A stretch of 64,000 nucleotides of DNA from Asterias rubens (lineage: Eukaryota > Echinodermata > Asteroidea > Forcipulatida > Asteriidae): positions 20,549,685-20,613,684 of the forward strand of contig NC_047063.1 of the NCBI RefSeq assembly GCF_902459465.1, given 5' to 3'. The notes beneath the pieces were generated by a model. It did no database searches. It was not told the origin of the DNA and saw nothing but the letters and a program-made list of their open reading frames with translations. The position numbers were made by a program, and so were the translations under genes. Shown one piece after another: positions 1-11,379 of this stretch (positions within the stretch are counted from its first letter, which is position 1; the number at the start of each line of letters is the position of its first letter).

Positions 1-225
1 GACCCTATTTAGTACATTGTACTTTCACCTTGCAAAAATGATACATGTGCTGTGGGCTGTGATGATGCAAACTTTATGCAGCCAACCATGCCAGAAACAC
101 TGAGGCGTACCTCCTTCTCTTTTATACGATTAATGACTGGGTTCTTTTACATTTATTCCAAAAAACACAGGACCTACACACTGTACATGGGGGTATGTAC
201 TGTTTTCAACTCATCTGAAGGACGA

Positions 226-332
226 AGCAGTAATGGTGAGAAGTCTTACTTGGTGCCAAGAAGGGATTCGAACCTACACTCTGTTGATCAGAAACACAAG
301 TGCATCCAGGAATTGGTCGCCCAGCCACAACA
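226..332 (-). repeat. tRNA-derived SINE head, degraded
   Basis: On the minus strand this carries a good Pol III B box (GGTTCGAATCC, plus-strand 264-274) about 60 bases after a poor A-box region. A partial acceptor-like pairing (GGTGT with GGCACC) can be drawn, but the T stem does not pair, so I read it as a SINE relic and not a working tRNA gene. Confidence 0.4.
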
Positions 333-410
333 CACCAAGTTGGCTTGAGCCTCCATGTACATTCATGTACACTATTCGTAAACATTACAGGGCTTGTGCA
401 GGCCTGTGTG

Positions 411-592
411 CCTCATTTTTTAAAAGGGCAAGGGCACCAAGGCATTTTCTCCTTGGTGAAGGGAATTGTAAGGGAAAATGAGGAAATTGTAAATTTCTAC
501 TGGAGCATTTTAAGGGAAGGGCAACAAGGCAATGACCAGAGGACATAGAGGCAATCGCCTTTGTTGCCTCCTTGAGGTATCAGGCCTGCTTG
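411..592 (+). repeat. Dispersed repeat, GGGCAAGGGCACCAAGGC family, copy 1
   Basis: The segment GGGCACCAAGGCATTTTCTC followed by AGGGAAAATGAGG and a TACTGGAGCATTT block recurs in shorter or diverged form near 5000-5068 and at 53272-53412. No terminal inverted repeats were found and no coding capacity is evident. The family is unidentified. Confidence 0.5.
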
Positions 593-2530
593 TGATACGG
601 ATTGGTACTTATAGCAGGCTTTGAATTAAAAACAGAGGCCTCTGTTTTCCCCCGTCTTGGCCTCAGTGTTCAATCAACAGACTCCCGTAGACTTTAAGAT
701 TTTTTGTTAGATGTGCCATTTGCAAAAAGAAAATGGACTTGCCCTCACAAAGTTGACATTACAAGCCTGTTGTAAATATACAACCTGTTGTACACAATGT
801 AAATACAGGTACACGTACTAAGGAAAACGAACTTGCCCTATCAAAGATGTCATCATAATACATGTAAGCCCATGTACAATGTTTGTAGACTGAACACTGT
901 ATTGGTGGTAGTTTGGGCAAAACTCTGGTACAGTTATAAAATATCCAGTAGGCTACAGTGTTTCACCTTTGCAGTTTTGGAAGAATTCAGTGGCCATCAT
1001 ACACGCTGCCAACTGCCAACGCTGCCAATCTCCCCCCCCCCCAACCCAACCTTTTAATTTAATCCACTTCTTTTTCAACCTGAGTAAAGCTCGGCAACGT
1101 CAAGCCAAGGCAGACCAGAAAGCTATTAATTGGATCTGCATAACATTGCCCAAGGCAACTTTCTCGACGAACCTGACCTGACGAACATCACGCATACAGA
1201 TGTTTCATCTGCATTCCCACAGGTAAACTGTGTACATGAACCCAAATGCCCCTTAAAGGCGAGTCAGTATTGACATTTAAATGAGAGCCAATGACATGAA
1301 TGAGAGCCAAACCGAGGCTGAGAGGGAATTTGCTAGACCTGACGAGCATGACACCTATAATTGTATACGTATGGTAAACATGGTATAGATTTGATATGCA
1401 CTACAATTCTTCCTACATTGTAACTCTTATGCCCTACCACGTCAAAATTAGGCCCCAAATAAAAAGCACCAATGTTGGGACAAGTATTGTACATTGTTTG
1501 TATTTTTTTAGGCTTGGAATTACACAGAAGCTACAGAGGCCATGGCCTGCACTGTGGCCCCTCCTGGCCTTGATGCCCCTTCAAATGTTTTTCATAGACT
1601 TTTCAGATGGAAAATGAAAATGGCCTTGCCCTCTTAAAAAGTAAAATTGTAGGCATCATGTTTAATGTTAAAAATATAAAATACGTCAGTCAGTGTGGCA
1701 GTCATTGCAAATCCGATGCAGTACTCTCTTTCACTGTGTTGCATTTGCCAAGTGTACATGCGCACCCCCCCCCCCCCCCCCCCCTTTGTAAGGTTAAATC
1801 CCCAGTGCCAGAGCCTCGAGCCCCGAAATTTACAAAACAATCCTAGATTTGGAATGTAGTCTATAGACATGATAATAGTGTGAAGAACATCTGTACTGGT
1901 TTTTAAAAAGAGTAAATTTATAATAAATGTAGTAGTTCTACATAGTTTACAAGAGACATTGAAAATAGGATGCAGTACACACTACTCAATCGAATACTGT
2001 TATTGCACAGTTCATTTGTAGTTTTTGTAGTGGGGTACTAGTATTTCATTGCTTCTTCTAGTCCTAAGTTAGTTGGGTTTCACAGTTTCGTTTCAGCACA
2101 CGCAATGTCAAAATCTACAGTGTAAAAAGCCTTCAATGAATGTAAAAGGAACTCCTTCGTGCCCTTTGTCAATAATTTAATGAACACATCCAAGAAACTG
2201 ACACAATCTTAATTGGCACGCACATTACAATGTACTTGCACATCACACACGATTTATGCAATATCAGTTTTTGGATGGAAATTTGATAATTTCATACAGC
2301 TGTAACATCAAAAATTATGTTTGTTACTGGCAGCGGTGTCCTGTGTCAGTATAAAAGGCCCCTGAAGTGCAATAATGATTAGCTGCGTTCGAGGTGATGT
2401 TTAATTAAGAACTGACCTTCAACCATGTTCACACGTGGTACAAATGATCTTGGGTGGATTACTTCATAAGTAAAACACTACTGAGATACCAAGTAATACT
2501 GTATTACACAACTCACACACACACGCATAA
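593..2530. other. Non-coding block
   Basis: Only short chance ORFs occur here. Fragments such as AAAATGGACTTGCCCTC (near 731) and AAAATGGCCTTGCCCTC (near 1617) look like relics of one dispersed repeat. There is a C homopolymer of about 20 bases near 1765-1785. I see no splice-bounded coding exon. Confidence 0.5.
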
Positions 2531-2535
2531 CGACA

Positions 2536-2610
2536 AAGTCACTGAGGCCAACTGGTTAGACTGCAAGACTTGCAATCACAAGGTTGTGGGTTCGAATCCC
2601 CCAGCTAAGT
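2536..2610 (+). repeat. tRNA-like SINE head
   Basis: A tRNA-like segment with a D-arm/A-box region (GGCCAACTGGTTAGACTG), a short anticodon-arm-like stretch and a B box with T-arm (GTGGGTTCGAATCCCCC, four of five T-stem pairs). No acceptor stem closes it. A truncated second copy follows within 40 bases, so it is a SINE promoter and not a tRNA gene. Confidence 0.55.
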
Positions 2611-2639
2611 AATTAGTATTTTACACAACTCACATGACA

Positions 2640-2900
2640 TGACAGACAAAGTCACCATGGCTAAGTGGTTCGAATCCCCAAGCTATCGCTGATTTCACAA
2701 TGACTAGAAAAAATATTGTCATCTAGCATGTCTTAGTTACTGAATCACAATTTCTTGATTTGTGCAGTTCATAATCATAGACGTTAAACCAATGCTTGTA
2801 CAGTATGAGAGAGATTGGCTGTTGCTAACTTCGCCTTTACTGTGGGAGTTTACTGAGTTCTCTTGATGGGAAGATGATCTAATCAAACAAACAAATAGAC
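2640..2900 (+). mobile_element. SINE with 3' tail, head partly deleted
   Basis: A shortened tRNA-like head (B box GGTTCGAATCCCC near 2666-2678) is followed by a body containing GACGTTAAACCAATG and a 3' end TTGATGGGAAGATGATCTAA running into CAAACAAACAAA. A matching tail, CTCGATGGGAAGATCAGCTA then (CAAA)n, occurs at 18810-18912, so this tail is a family feature. SINEs have no ORF and depend on a LINE for movement. Confidence 0.5.
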
Positions 2901-2902
2901 AA

Positions 2903-2978
2903 TGAAAAGTCATGGTTTAGAGCATCAAGCTCAAGTATGATGGTGGGGGGGGGGAGTTCGATTCCCGATCTTGTCATT
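2903..2978 (+). repeat. tRNA-like SINE head
   Basis: GGTTTAGAGCATCAAGCTCAA resembles D and anticodon arms, and GAGTTCGATTCCCGA is a B box. A run of ten G bases interrupts the variable-arm region. This is the third tRNA-like unit within 450 bases, so a SINE cluster is the simplest reading. Confidence 0.45.
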
Positions 2979-3450
2979 TTTGTTTATTAGGAAAGACGTA
3001 CATGTTCTCATCACAAAGGCTGAGAGTGCATCATTGTTGATATGAATGATGTGAGCCTCAGGCTCAACACATGTGCACCAACTTGGCTACTGGTGCCATT
3101 TTATTTTATTATTTGGCAGCCATTTCAAAAGTATAATTTTGTTTTGAGATACCCATCACATATTCTTAAAAAAACACAGTGTACGAATATTGAATGATCA
3201 AGCAGTTGGGTGGGGGCAGGGGTGATACAAAATGTACAATCCACATAGTTGTAAACTCATGAACTGTACAGTAATGCACTTTTCCTTTCAGAATTAATCC
3301 TAAACTAAAGAGAGACTGTTCAAATGACTCACAAATGATGCATTCTCCACCTGTCCACACAAGCCTGGCTTTACACAATGTAGACATCTGTACAAAAGTA
3401 GGGTAACTGTGCGCTACCTGCCAACTGAAAACCTCTGGTGAACTTTAATC

Positions 3451-3804
3451 AAAGGGAAGGTACACGTTTGGTAGTTACTCAAAACAAATATTACCTTAAA
3501 AACTGACTTGGTAACAAGCATTGGAGAGCTGTTGATAGTATAACACATTGTGGGAAATGACTCCCTCTGAAGTAACTTAGTTTTCGAGAAAGAGGTAATT
3601 TCTAACTAAAATAATAAAAGAATTCTAGCTAGAAGTCTTTTATTCTTATCTGAAAGCACACAAATTCGTCCAAGAAGGGTGTTTTTTTCTTTCATCATTT
3701 CCTCTGCCTTTTTTCACAGGCTTGTTATTTTATGGTTCTGATGGGATACACCAAGTGAGGAGACTGGTCTTTGACAATTACCAAACGTGTACCCTCCCTT
3801 TAAA
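3451..3804 (-). mobile_element. TTAA-type MITE, family 1 (GGGAAGGTACACG ends)
   Basis: Terminal inverted repeats AAAGGGAAGGTACACGTTTG and CAAACGTGTACCCTCCCTTT bound about 350 bp with no coding capacity. The core (CTCCCTCTGAAGTAAC, CTGAAAGCACACAAATTCGT, GATACACCAAGTGAG) recurs through the window. Orientation is set by the core. Confidence 0.85.
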
Positions 3805-4253
3805 GTCAAGTGTAACCTGTTGAAATTTACTTTCAAAAGGTGGTAGCGTTTTTGAGATTGCCAAAAGGTTGTCTTAGCATGAAACATAAAAACCTGTGTT
3901 TGGAATACACAATCTGAGCAAGGTAACATTTTTTTTTTGAATTCCTCTTTTTAGAACTACATTCTTTTGTCAACTCATAAAGATTTGTTTCTCAAAATGT
4001 CAATTTTTTTTATTATTAAGAACTGGAGTGCACTTTCCTAAGTACATTTGTTATGGTAATTACTTTCAACATTTGAGTAAATTACCAGAAGGCGTATGGG
4101 TACCCTCCTTTTAAACTCTAGTTTCCCAAGGCTTTTGCCTCACAACTGTACAACAACCCAGAATTTATTGAAGGCAGCCACAGATGCAAGTCTTTGCGGA
4201 ACGATGATGATGACAGGCTTCATCATCACAGTCCCATCCCCAAACAGACCATC

Positions 4254-4388
4254 GGTGAATTTCACAGAGAGTTAGGACTAGCCTAATAGGCTTTTAGCTT
4301 GTCCTAACTTGGAATTAGCTTTAAGTTTCTACAGCGCCTAGGACTAGTCCTAATTTAGCCTGACTATTTCTTTGTGGAATCGACCCCA
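4254..4388. mobile_element. Short foldback MITE (TTAGGACTAG family)
   Basis: Imperfect inverted ends, GAATTTCACAGAGAGTTAGG against the complement of ATTTCTTTGTGGAATCGAC, surround repeated GGACTAGTCCTAA blocks. It is related to the much better preserved palindrome at 40685-40859. Confidence 0.55.
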
Positions 4389-4526
4389 CATCCTTCAGAA
4401 TCCCATTTAAGCCAAACTGTAAACATCAACTCTTTCTATTTCCTCAAGTGTAAATTATAACCTGTGCCGTGGTAGCCCAACAACAATTCTGCTATTTAGA
4501 TATCAACATAAATTTAATGTAATATA

Positions 4527-5230
4527 GCAGGCCTCGAAAAAAACCTTTGGCACCCACAGCAAATGCCATGGTGCCCTGGCATTTGTTGTGGTGCCCTTTG
4601 CAAAGTACCAATAGAAATTTACATTTTCCTCACAGAGTGCCCGTTACCAGGGGGAAGTTGCTGTGCCCATTCAGGAGCAAAGAGCGAAGTTCAACACAAG
4701 GCTGATAAGAACAGATTTAAAGCCCTATTTATAATGATTCTGGATTGACATAAATTTTTAAACATGGGATGATAGTAATGACTGATCATTGAGCGCCTGA
4801 AATTATATCTTTGAGAGAGCAAGGCCATTTTTATCTTGCAAAGGGAACTTCCATTTGAAAATCTTTAAGTCTCTGGCTATATGGGGAACTTTTGAAGGGG
4901 CGCCAAGGCCAAGGCTACTAGGGCAACAGAAGGCCATGGTATCTGTAGACTATGCATGTAATGTAATTCCAGATCTGGCAGAGATTCTTCAAAGGGAACA
5001 ACAGGCCTGTATGCTTTGTTTTTGAAAGGGCAAGAGCACCAAGGCATTTTCTCATTAGAAAAGGTTTAATGCATGATTTTAGATTAATTACAAACATCGG
5101 ATCCCAGCCTGATGAACTGTACAGTGTACTTCTAGCACTGTATCATTTTATAATTATTGCTGTATTGAAAAAGAGTCTGGCATTGGGGAGACTTTGCTAG
5201 CTAGGGGACACTGCTACATTGTAGGGGCGA
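4527..5230. repeat. Diverged dispersed repeats
   Basis: A GCAGGCCTCGAAA segment here recurs at 6284, followed in both copies by words such as CCCGTTACCAG/CCCTTACCAG. Near 5028 a GAAAGGGCAAGAGCACCAAG fragment matches the repeat at 411. No gene is seen. Confidence 0.4.
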
Positions 5231-5869
5231 GGTGACTTGCATCAGAGTTGTCGAGTTGAGAAATCATTTTTCGTGCACGGAAGATTTTCAGGTTTCGACG
5301 TGGGAGGAAAACCCTAGAAGCCCTTGGGATAATACATGTAGAACAACTCCCACAGTTAACAGTCGTGAACTGAAGAGAAAAAAACATTCAATGCAAGGCT
5401 CCGGTTTGAGTTTGAACAGAGATGAAACCTGGCAAGGAAGAAGACACCACTGAGCAAACCTGAATGCCAGAGATGTCCATTGTCAAAAAGAGTCAATTAA
5501 GACTTTTTAAAGTCTTAATTGAAATTCATACAAAATTGGAAAACAATCATGACAAAACCTAGACCATGTAACTCGGGCCACCCATGGTAGCCTACATAAA
5601 TGTACTCCTTTTTTTACAAATGCAACGGGATCGCAAGGGAACATCAAGCGCTTTATAAGTTTGTTGTATGCGCATTGAATAAAGTTGGTGTGTGTTTTAT
5701 GTAATGCTGTGTAATGCCGCTTTGTCAACTTAGAAAATGGCCGCACACCAATGTCTATATTATTACACTTTTTATGTTTCCATAAATAACAATATCCATG
5801 ATTGACATTTACTTTGGCAAACATTTATAATCAACAACTGCACTACTCATCGTGCACTGCGTACCAATT

Positions 5870-6138
5870 GACCTTTGTATGCTCATGTGCAAGCGTAGGC
5901 CTACAGCTACATAAATAACTTCCCACAAGTCACCACCAAAAAGGAAACATGATGCATGAGCGAGTTGAACCCAGGACGCTACATGTGCACTGTGTATGGA
6001 CCTTTGTATGCTCATGTACAAGCGCAATTATGCATTGCTGTAGGCCTACAACTACATGAATAACTTCCCACAAGCCCAAGTCACCACCAACAAGGAAACG
6101 TGATGCATGAGCGAGTTAAACCCAAGACGCTACATGTA
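5870..6138 (+). repeat. Tandem duplication of a ~130-140 bp unit
   Basis: Two adjacent copies (about 5870-5998 and 5999-6138) share GACCTTTGTATGCTCATG, TAGGCCTACA, CTTCCCACAAG, GTCACCACCAA and GATGCATGAGCGAGTT, with scattered differences and small insertions. No ORF spans both. It is a local duplication of non-coding DNA. Confidence 0.8.
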
Positions 6139-6448
6139 CCTTCCCAAAGCCCTGTTGCTATGCATCTACATCACAAATTAATTGAGTACCCACATGGCAC
6201 ATGCGGGATGTGAAAGTCTTCACAAGAAAGTCAATCCAGGAAGTTATAACGGGGGCGTCAATTTCCATATTTTTAGAAATGATGCAGGCCTCGAAATAAA
6301 CCACAGCACCTACATACATGTATGTACGGCTACAGCAACAAATTAACATTTTCCCCATAATACATAGATTCAGAGGTGCCCCTTACCAGAGGAAAAATGC
6401 AGTGCCCCTTCAAAAATTCAACATGTTCAACAGCGAACTTCGAGACCT

Positions 6449-6860
6449 GATAATAATATAGTGATCACCAATGTCACCCAGATCCACAGATAAAATGAAC
6501 AATTCTGAACCCATATCACTTGTTTCATTCTCAGACACACAATGAAACTTTGCAGCTTCTTAAACTTAGGTATAATTTCTTTTTGCAATAAATGGTACTA
6601 GTTTAGTAGTTGCGATAACCAAAACCCTCCTGCCGACGCTGGTTACGATAATAATATAGTGATCACCAATGTCACCCAGATCTACAGATAAAATGAACAA
6701 TTCTGAACCCATATCACTTGTTTCATTGTCAGACACACAATGAAACTTTGAAGCTTCTTAAATTAAACTTGGGTAGGCCTATAATTTCTTTTTGCAATAA
6801 ATTTTGCAATAAACGTAACCCTCCTGCCGACAATGTCGGCAGGAGGGTTACGTTATCGCA
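6449..6860 (+). repeat. Tandem duplication of a ~198 bp unit
   Basis: Unit 1 (6449-6646) and unit 2 (from 6647) both begin GATAATAATATAGTGATCAC and share GAACAATTCTGAACCCATAT and ATAATTTCTTTTTGCAATAA. Unit 2 carries a short insertion (TTGGGTAGGCC) and ends in a perfect hairpin (6816-6854) that unit 1 has only in part. Confidence 0.8.
6816..6854. repeat. Perfect 19-bp-arm hairpin
   Basis: CGTAACCCTCCTGCCGACA is followed after one base by its exact reverse complement. The matching place in the preceding duplicate unit (near 6620-6647) holds only CCCTCCTGCCGAC and GGTTACG. It is GC-rich against an AT-rich background. Confidence 0.85.
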
Positions 6861-6977
6861 ACTATTATAATGGTACAGACCTTTACATATGTACATGTAC
6901 TCTGTTTTTGCATTGTATTTCATGTATTTGTAGGCAATTTTTGATTGATGGATGAGTCCTGTGTGTGATGTGATGTC

Positions 6978-7127
6978 CAATGGGAGACTTTCTGGGACGA
7001 TAGAGGGCAGCAGACCTACCGGGTAAATCCATTGTTTTCAGAATTATGCGCATGTTCAGAACTACGTAAACAATGGAAATTTACCCGGTATGTCTGCTGC
7101 CGCCTAGCGTTGGAAAGTCTCCTATTG
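6978..7127. mobile_element. 150-bp foldback MITE, GGGAGACTTT family, copy 1
   Basis: The ends TGGGAGACTTTCTGGGACG and TTGGAAAGTCTCCTA are inverted repeats. Inner arms include GGGTAAATCCATTGTTTTCA against its complement, and the loop holds GTTCAGAACTACGTAAACAA. A second copy with the same loop lies at 36072-36221. Non-coding. Confidence 0.8.
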
Positions 7128-7229
7128 AACCTGCTGGGCTAACATTTAACAAAAAAACATGCAAAAATAAATTTTCACTTTTCACATAATTTTCTGTCAG
7201 ACAGATGTATCACTCAGTCACTTCACCAT

Positions 7230-7572
7230 TATTAGCGTGAAATTACCTTTTCCTCGTGCGCACAAAGGGGTTGGCTTTGAGCTTTCTGCCAACGAGCACA
7301 CCTTCGCCGTCTGCACCCTCCCCCAAGTCACCCCCGTTGCTCCCGTAAAAATAGTTCGATATCGGTGAAGTAATCGAGTTCACGATTGTCGAACTCTTGT
7401 TGCCCATTACGGAAGCTCTTCCAGCAGAATTTCTCTGACAACGATTCTACAATGACTGAAGACTATAGTTGGCAGGTCCCTTCGGACACTATCATGAATT
7501 TAAGACGCTTTTCTTGTCTCTGTTTGTGTTGCTTTTACCGTTGTTGGTGAGACGGGTGTACTACGAGTACGA
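7230..7572 (+). other. Possible first exon with splice donor
   Basis: This block is richer in CpG than its surroundings and ends GAGTACGAC followed by GTAAGTGA (donor at 7573). A second donor-like GTGAGA lies at about 7548. An ATG at 7452 opens only about 32 codons, with a Cys-rich end (SCLCLCCFYRC). Another frame has a hydrophobic stretch (LFLSLFVLLLPLLV) but no ATG. It could be a 5'UTR or N-terminal exon of an unidentified gene, or chance. Confidence 0.25.
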
Positions 7573-8306
7573 CGTAAGTGACTGTACGTCAGCGGCCATT
7601 TTGGAATTGTTTAGGTGTTCGTGCTATTTGCATTTCATTACTATTATTAATAATATTGCTCCGATAAAGAGTGCCGTATGATGATGCATGATGAAGTTAT
7701 TTCTGTTTTTGCAATCAAATTAAAATTAATAAGCAGGGTGTGAATATGGAAATAATTCATGAAAAGCTTAAATTATTGTTTGTTCTTTATTTGTTTGTGT
7801 ATTTGTTTTGTTTAAATATACCTTTCACATTTTCACAGATTCATCGGCTAAAGCTATTATTATTAAAGATGCTATGTCAGTTTTTTTTGCCGATTTGACC
7901 CACAAATTCTGGTTTAAAATTCAATAGGTATTTTGATGGATTTACAAGCTTTCATTTGTGCCATTGCTCGAAAAAGTCCGCCAATTATTAGTAGCAGTAA
8001 AATAAAGTGCTCAAAATTGTATATCACGTGACTAATTCTTATGTGTTTTATAAGAAACGTTTTTAAAATGTAATTACATTTTTTTTGTCATGGTTCCTGA
8101 CCATTAAAAGTCAAAGTTAACCTATTTTTCGTTAGAGCGGGTGATACTCTTTGAAATACCATTCACTCAAAAAATCTATTTTTTTTAATGTTTGGGGCCA
8201 AAAATCTGACATAGCATCTTTGAGCAGGACGGAGAATTTGTGACTGCTACTAGCAGTCACAAATACAGCATGGGCTGCTGCGCTTAGCTAGTTTTCTGAT
8301 AAGTTC
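7573..8306. other. AT-rich non-coding block
   Basis: Low-complexity AT-rich sequence with no recognisable repeat ends and no ORF worth noting. If 7573 is a real donor this would be intron. Confidence 0.4.
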
Positions 8307-8925
8307 ACTGATCAAAGCCTTTGATCGTATGCCACATCATATCTTGTTCGCAAACTTGCAATAGTAACTTTAACATCCGTGGCTCTCTCTCTGGAGCTGG
8401 ATATTGGTCCGAGTCCACAATGAGTCACGTTTGTTAGCTCTGGTGTGTTCCTCAAGGAAGTGTTCTTTGGGCTTCTGTTATTCAATTTATTCACCAATCT
8501 TACAACCTCAGTTCTAATTGTGTTCTTTTCGCTGATGATGTATTAATTTATCGTCCAATTCGTTCCTGTTTAGATGTAAGTTCCCTCCAACGTGACCTTG
8601 ATGAGCTAAGCTCTTGGAGTGTTTCCAATGGTATGACGTTCAACCCTAAAAGGTCCAAAATCATGCAAATTTCCCGAAAACACTCTCTCAACCCCCTGTT
8701 TACACTCTTTGAGGTTTACCGTGCAACCCACATCCTCAACTGTCAAATACCTTGGAGTCACTCTGAGTGCTCAGCTCTCTTGGAATAACCATGTTATAAA
8801 TGTTGTTTCAAGTGCCAGTACAACATTGGGCCTCATTAAGACCGTTGCTTTCAATCCTTCTTCTGTTTCGACTAAGTTCTGTCTTTATAAATCCCTAGTT
8901 CTCCATATTATTTTAGAATAATTAT
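8307..8925 (+). pseudogene. Non-LTR retrotransposon reverse transcriptase, decayed
   Basis: Translated pieces in shifting frames match LINE reverse transcriptases: motif A region KAFDRMPHHILFANLQ then a stop (from about 8314); VPQGSVL near 8446; catalytic motif C VLFADDVLIYRPIR (near 8520-8562) followed by SWSVSNGMTFNPKRSKIM; then after a frame change KYLGVTLSAQLSWNNHV near 8745. Stops and frameshifts break it. No endonuclease or 3' end was found. It is a dead fragment of a Jockey/CR1-type or related LINE. Confidence 0.75.
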
Positions 8926-11379
8926 GGCATTTTAGACGCCCCCTCGTGGTGATTTTCGGTCAGGCTCGCACCTCTGCGCCGACTCTAGAGTTTCCAGCTT
9001 TTTCCCAGAAGCCTATGGCCTACTGTGACATTCATGTATGTTGTGTGTGTGGGTTGGGAATTCATGACACTCGAGAGTAACGCTCAAGATAGATGTGTTA
9101 TGGTCATGAATTGCGCACGACCCTCCCACACACTCTTCAAACAGGCGACTGGAGAGAAATGAACGTTTCCGTGATAAGGATTGGATTAAGGTCAAACTTG
9201 AAACTCTATTAACTTTTATGAGGACATACAATATGCTATTTCCCTCGAAAACATAAGGATCCTTAACGGGGGGCTTGTGTATAGATCTAGCAAAAAAAAA
9301 GAAAAAAAAAAAAGGAAGAAAGCAACTCACGCTCACGAAAAAATAAAATAAAGAAATCTTACCCCCCCCCCCCCCCCCGCAAGTCTCCCGAAAACGGTTT
9401 GCAAACTCTCAATCAAAAAAATGTGTATGGTTTGGAACTTTATATAGGAGCGGTTGAAAATGATCCGTTGTTGTGACAGTTTTTTATTCATTTACAATCC
9501 GGTCGGTTCGAATCCCACTTAGAACCGGGAGTCTTGCATGTTGAGGATTCTCGGTTCCTATTCGTGGGACTCTAATCTATCAGTTGGGCTTTTCCCTAAC
9601 ATCTACATAATAGGCCTACCAGCGATTTCCGCTCATGATCTTGATGCGCACTCAAAAAGCCACTCTGTGCAGAAAGATATTGTGTCAATGTGACCATTTC
9701 AGAGGGTGGTCTCGTTTCTGTCCACACAAGAAGAAGATCCCGTAACAGTGGAATACCCATTAGTTAAGGGCGTTACACTGTCAATAACGTCTCCCCATCT
9801 TGTTTTGTTGTTGTTGTTTTTATTTTGTATAACTGTTGCTGGACGCATGGCTGTTCCCGAAAGGATAAACTTTGGCAAAATTTTTAAAGTTGTTGGCCGC
9901 AGATGTAACTTTTATGAATGGAATATAGTGATGAAACATTTGCCGTAACAAAAGCCGCCAACGAGGCCTTCTATATTGAATGTCACCGTTCTGTTTATAA
10001 AGTAAAGGCTTCCTTAAATGAAAAACGACCTAAGTTGGTTTGAAAGTAAACTAATGCCCTCTGCTCTACAATGTTGGCAATTGTCAATATCGGTACACTA
10101 CATAATTCTAACACAGATACAAAGAGACAATCAAAATATTAAACTATTTGAAGTCCATGTTTGTTCATGAGCTTGTAAAATAGGTGTAAAATAACCTCTT
10201 GGACAAGGGGAAGAGAATAATAGGTCGTCCAGTAATACCCTGAAAGAACGGCATTGAGAATTGGACAGGACCGAGAAGGGCATCGGCATCTAGATCAGCA
10301 GCAGGTTGAGACGGTTGGCGTAGACTTGTAATGACCACCGCATCGTAATTTGCGCTGCACCGGACAAAAGAGAGGTGTTGCCAGAAATAAGTGTTGTTTT
10401 AACACCACGGTGTAAACAAAAGTATGTTTTCCGGTATTTATGTTATGACAACACCCATGGCGTCAATTTTAACACTCACGTGTTGTCCGCGACTTTTTGT
10501 GACTCGTGCCTAGAAAAAGCTGTCATTGTGTCAGTTCGAGAATAAATTATTGAAAATAAACTCTGCGTTTCACTCTTTAGTTCTAATTGGGTTTTAGACT
10601 TACGGGATTGCAACTAATTCAAGTCGGCAAAAATATTTAGGGACATTTTCTACCACGACCCAAGGTGTCAGTAATCGGTGATCATTATTATTTCAAAACC
10701 AGTTCCAAATTGTCCCGGGAAATTTTCCATCTGAAATGTCAACCGTTTGTCCAAAATTTGATTTTTTATTTTAAATTTATTACCAAATCGCTATGTAAAC
10801 CAGATAATTAAACGTAATCCTTGGCACAATTCAAACCGTTTTTTCGGTCAATGTTTTGCCTCCTCAGAACTTTATGGATTTGTTTTCACCCACGTCTTTT
10901 TACTGTACACATGGTTAGTAAAACAATTGAATTTAGCTTGTTCCACAACCAACATTGTTTTGGCGATAAATTATATTTGGTAACCAAGCAAATGCAAACA
11001 ATATTTATGGAAGATTGGATTTTAGGCTACTTTTTTATGCTTTTATTCTTTGAGTTATGTTTTTAAAAAACAGTTTGACTCTGCGCCCCCCCCCCGCCTC
11101 ATACCGGAGCCATGCATGTTTACGGGATTTCCTCCCACATCTAAAACTTACTATTGTTTTAAATCACCTTGTTATTGGCGCTATTGTGTTCTTGGATGTG
11201 TAATTGAGGAAGTTAAAATAAAAAAATAAAAAAATGCTATGTTTATTTCTTCATTGTATTGAAGAATAAAAGAAAACATAATTAGGCACTCTCCACTTTT
11301 CGAATTTCAATTTCAAACCGGACAATGTTTTGCGCTCACTGTCAAGCATAACAACAAATAAACAGCGCATGAGAGAACA
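8926..11379. other. Non-coding block, no gene seen
   Basis: Contains a C homopolymer (about 9363-9378), an A-rich tract (9292-9315) and a GGTTCGAATCCC B-box-like word at about 9497, possibly a SINE relic. Repeated GTGTT/AACAC words occur at 10375-10490. The short ORFs lack support. Confidence 0.4.

Noticed and set aside
2536..2610. tRNA gene (possible Cys anticodon GCA)
   Set aside because: D and T arms are recognisable but no acceptor stem forms, and truncated copies lie beside it. A SINE head explains it better.
5507..5824. 105-codon minus ORF
   Set aside because: No domain, no coding composition; borders a tandem duplication.
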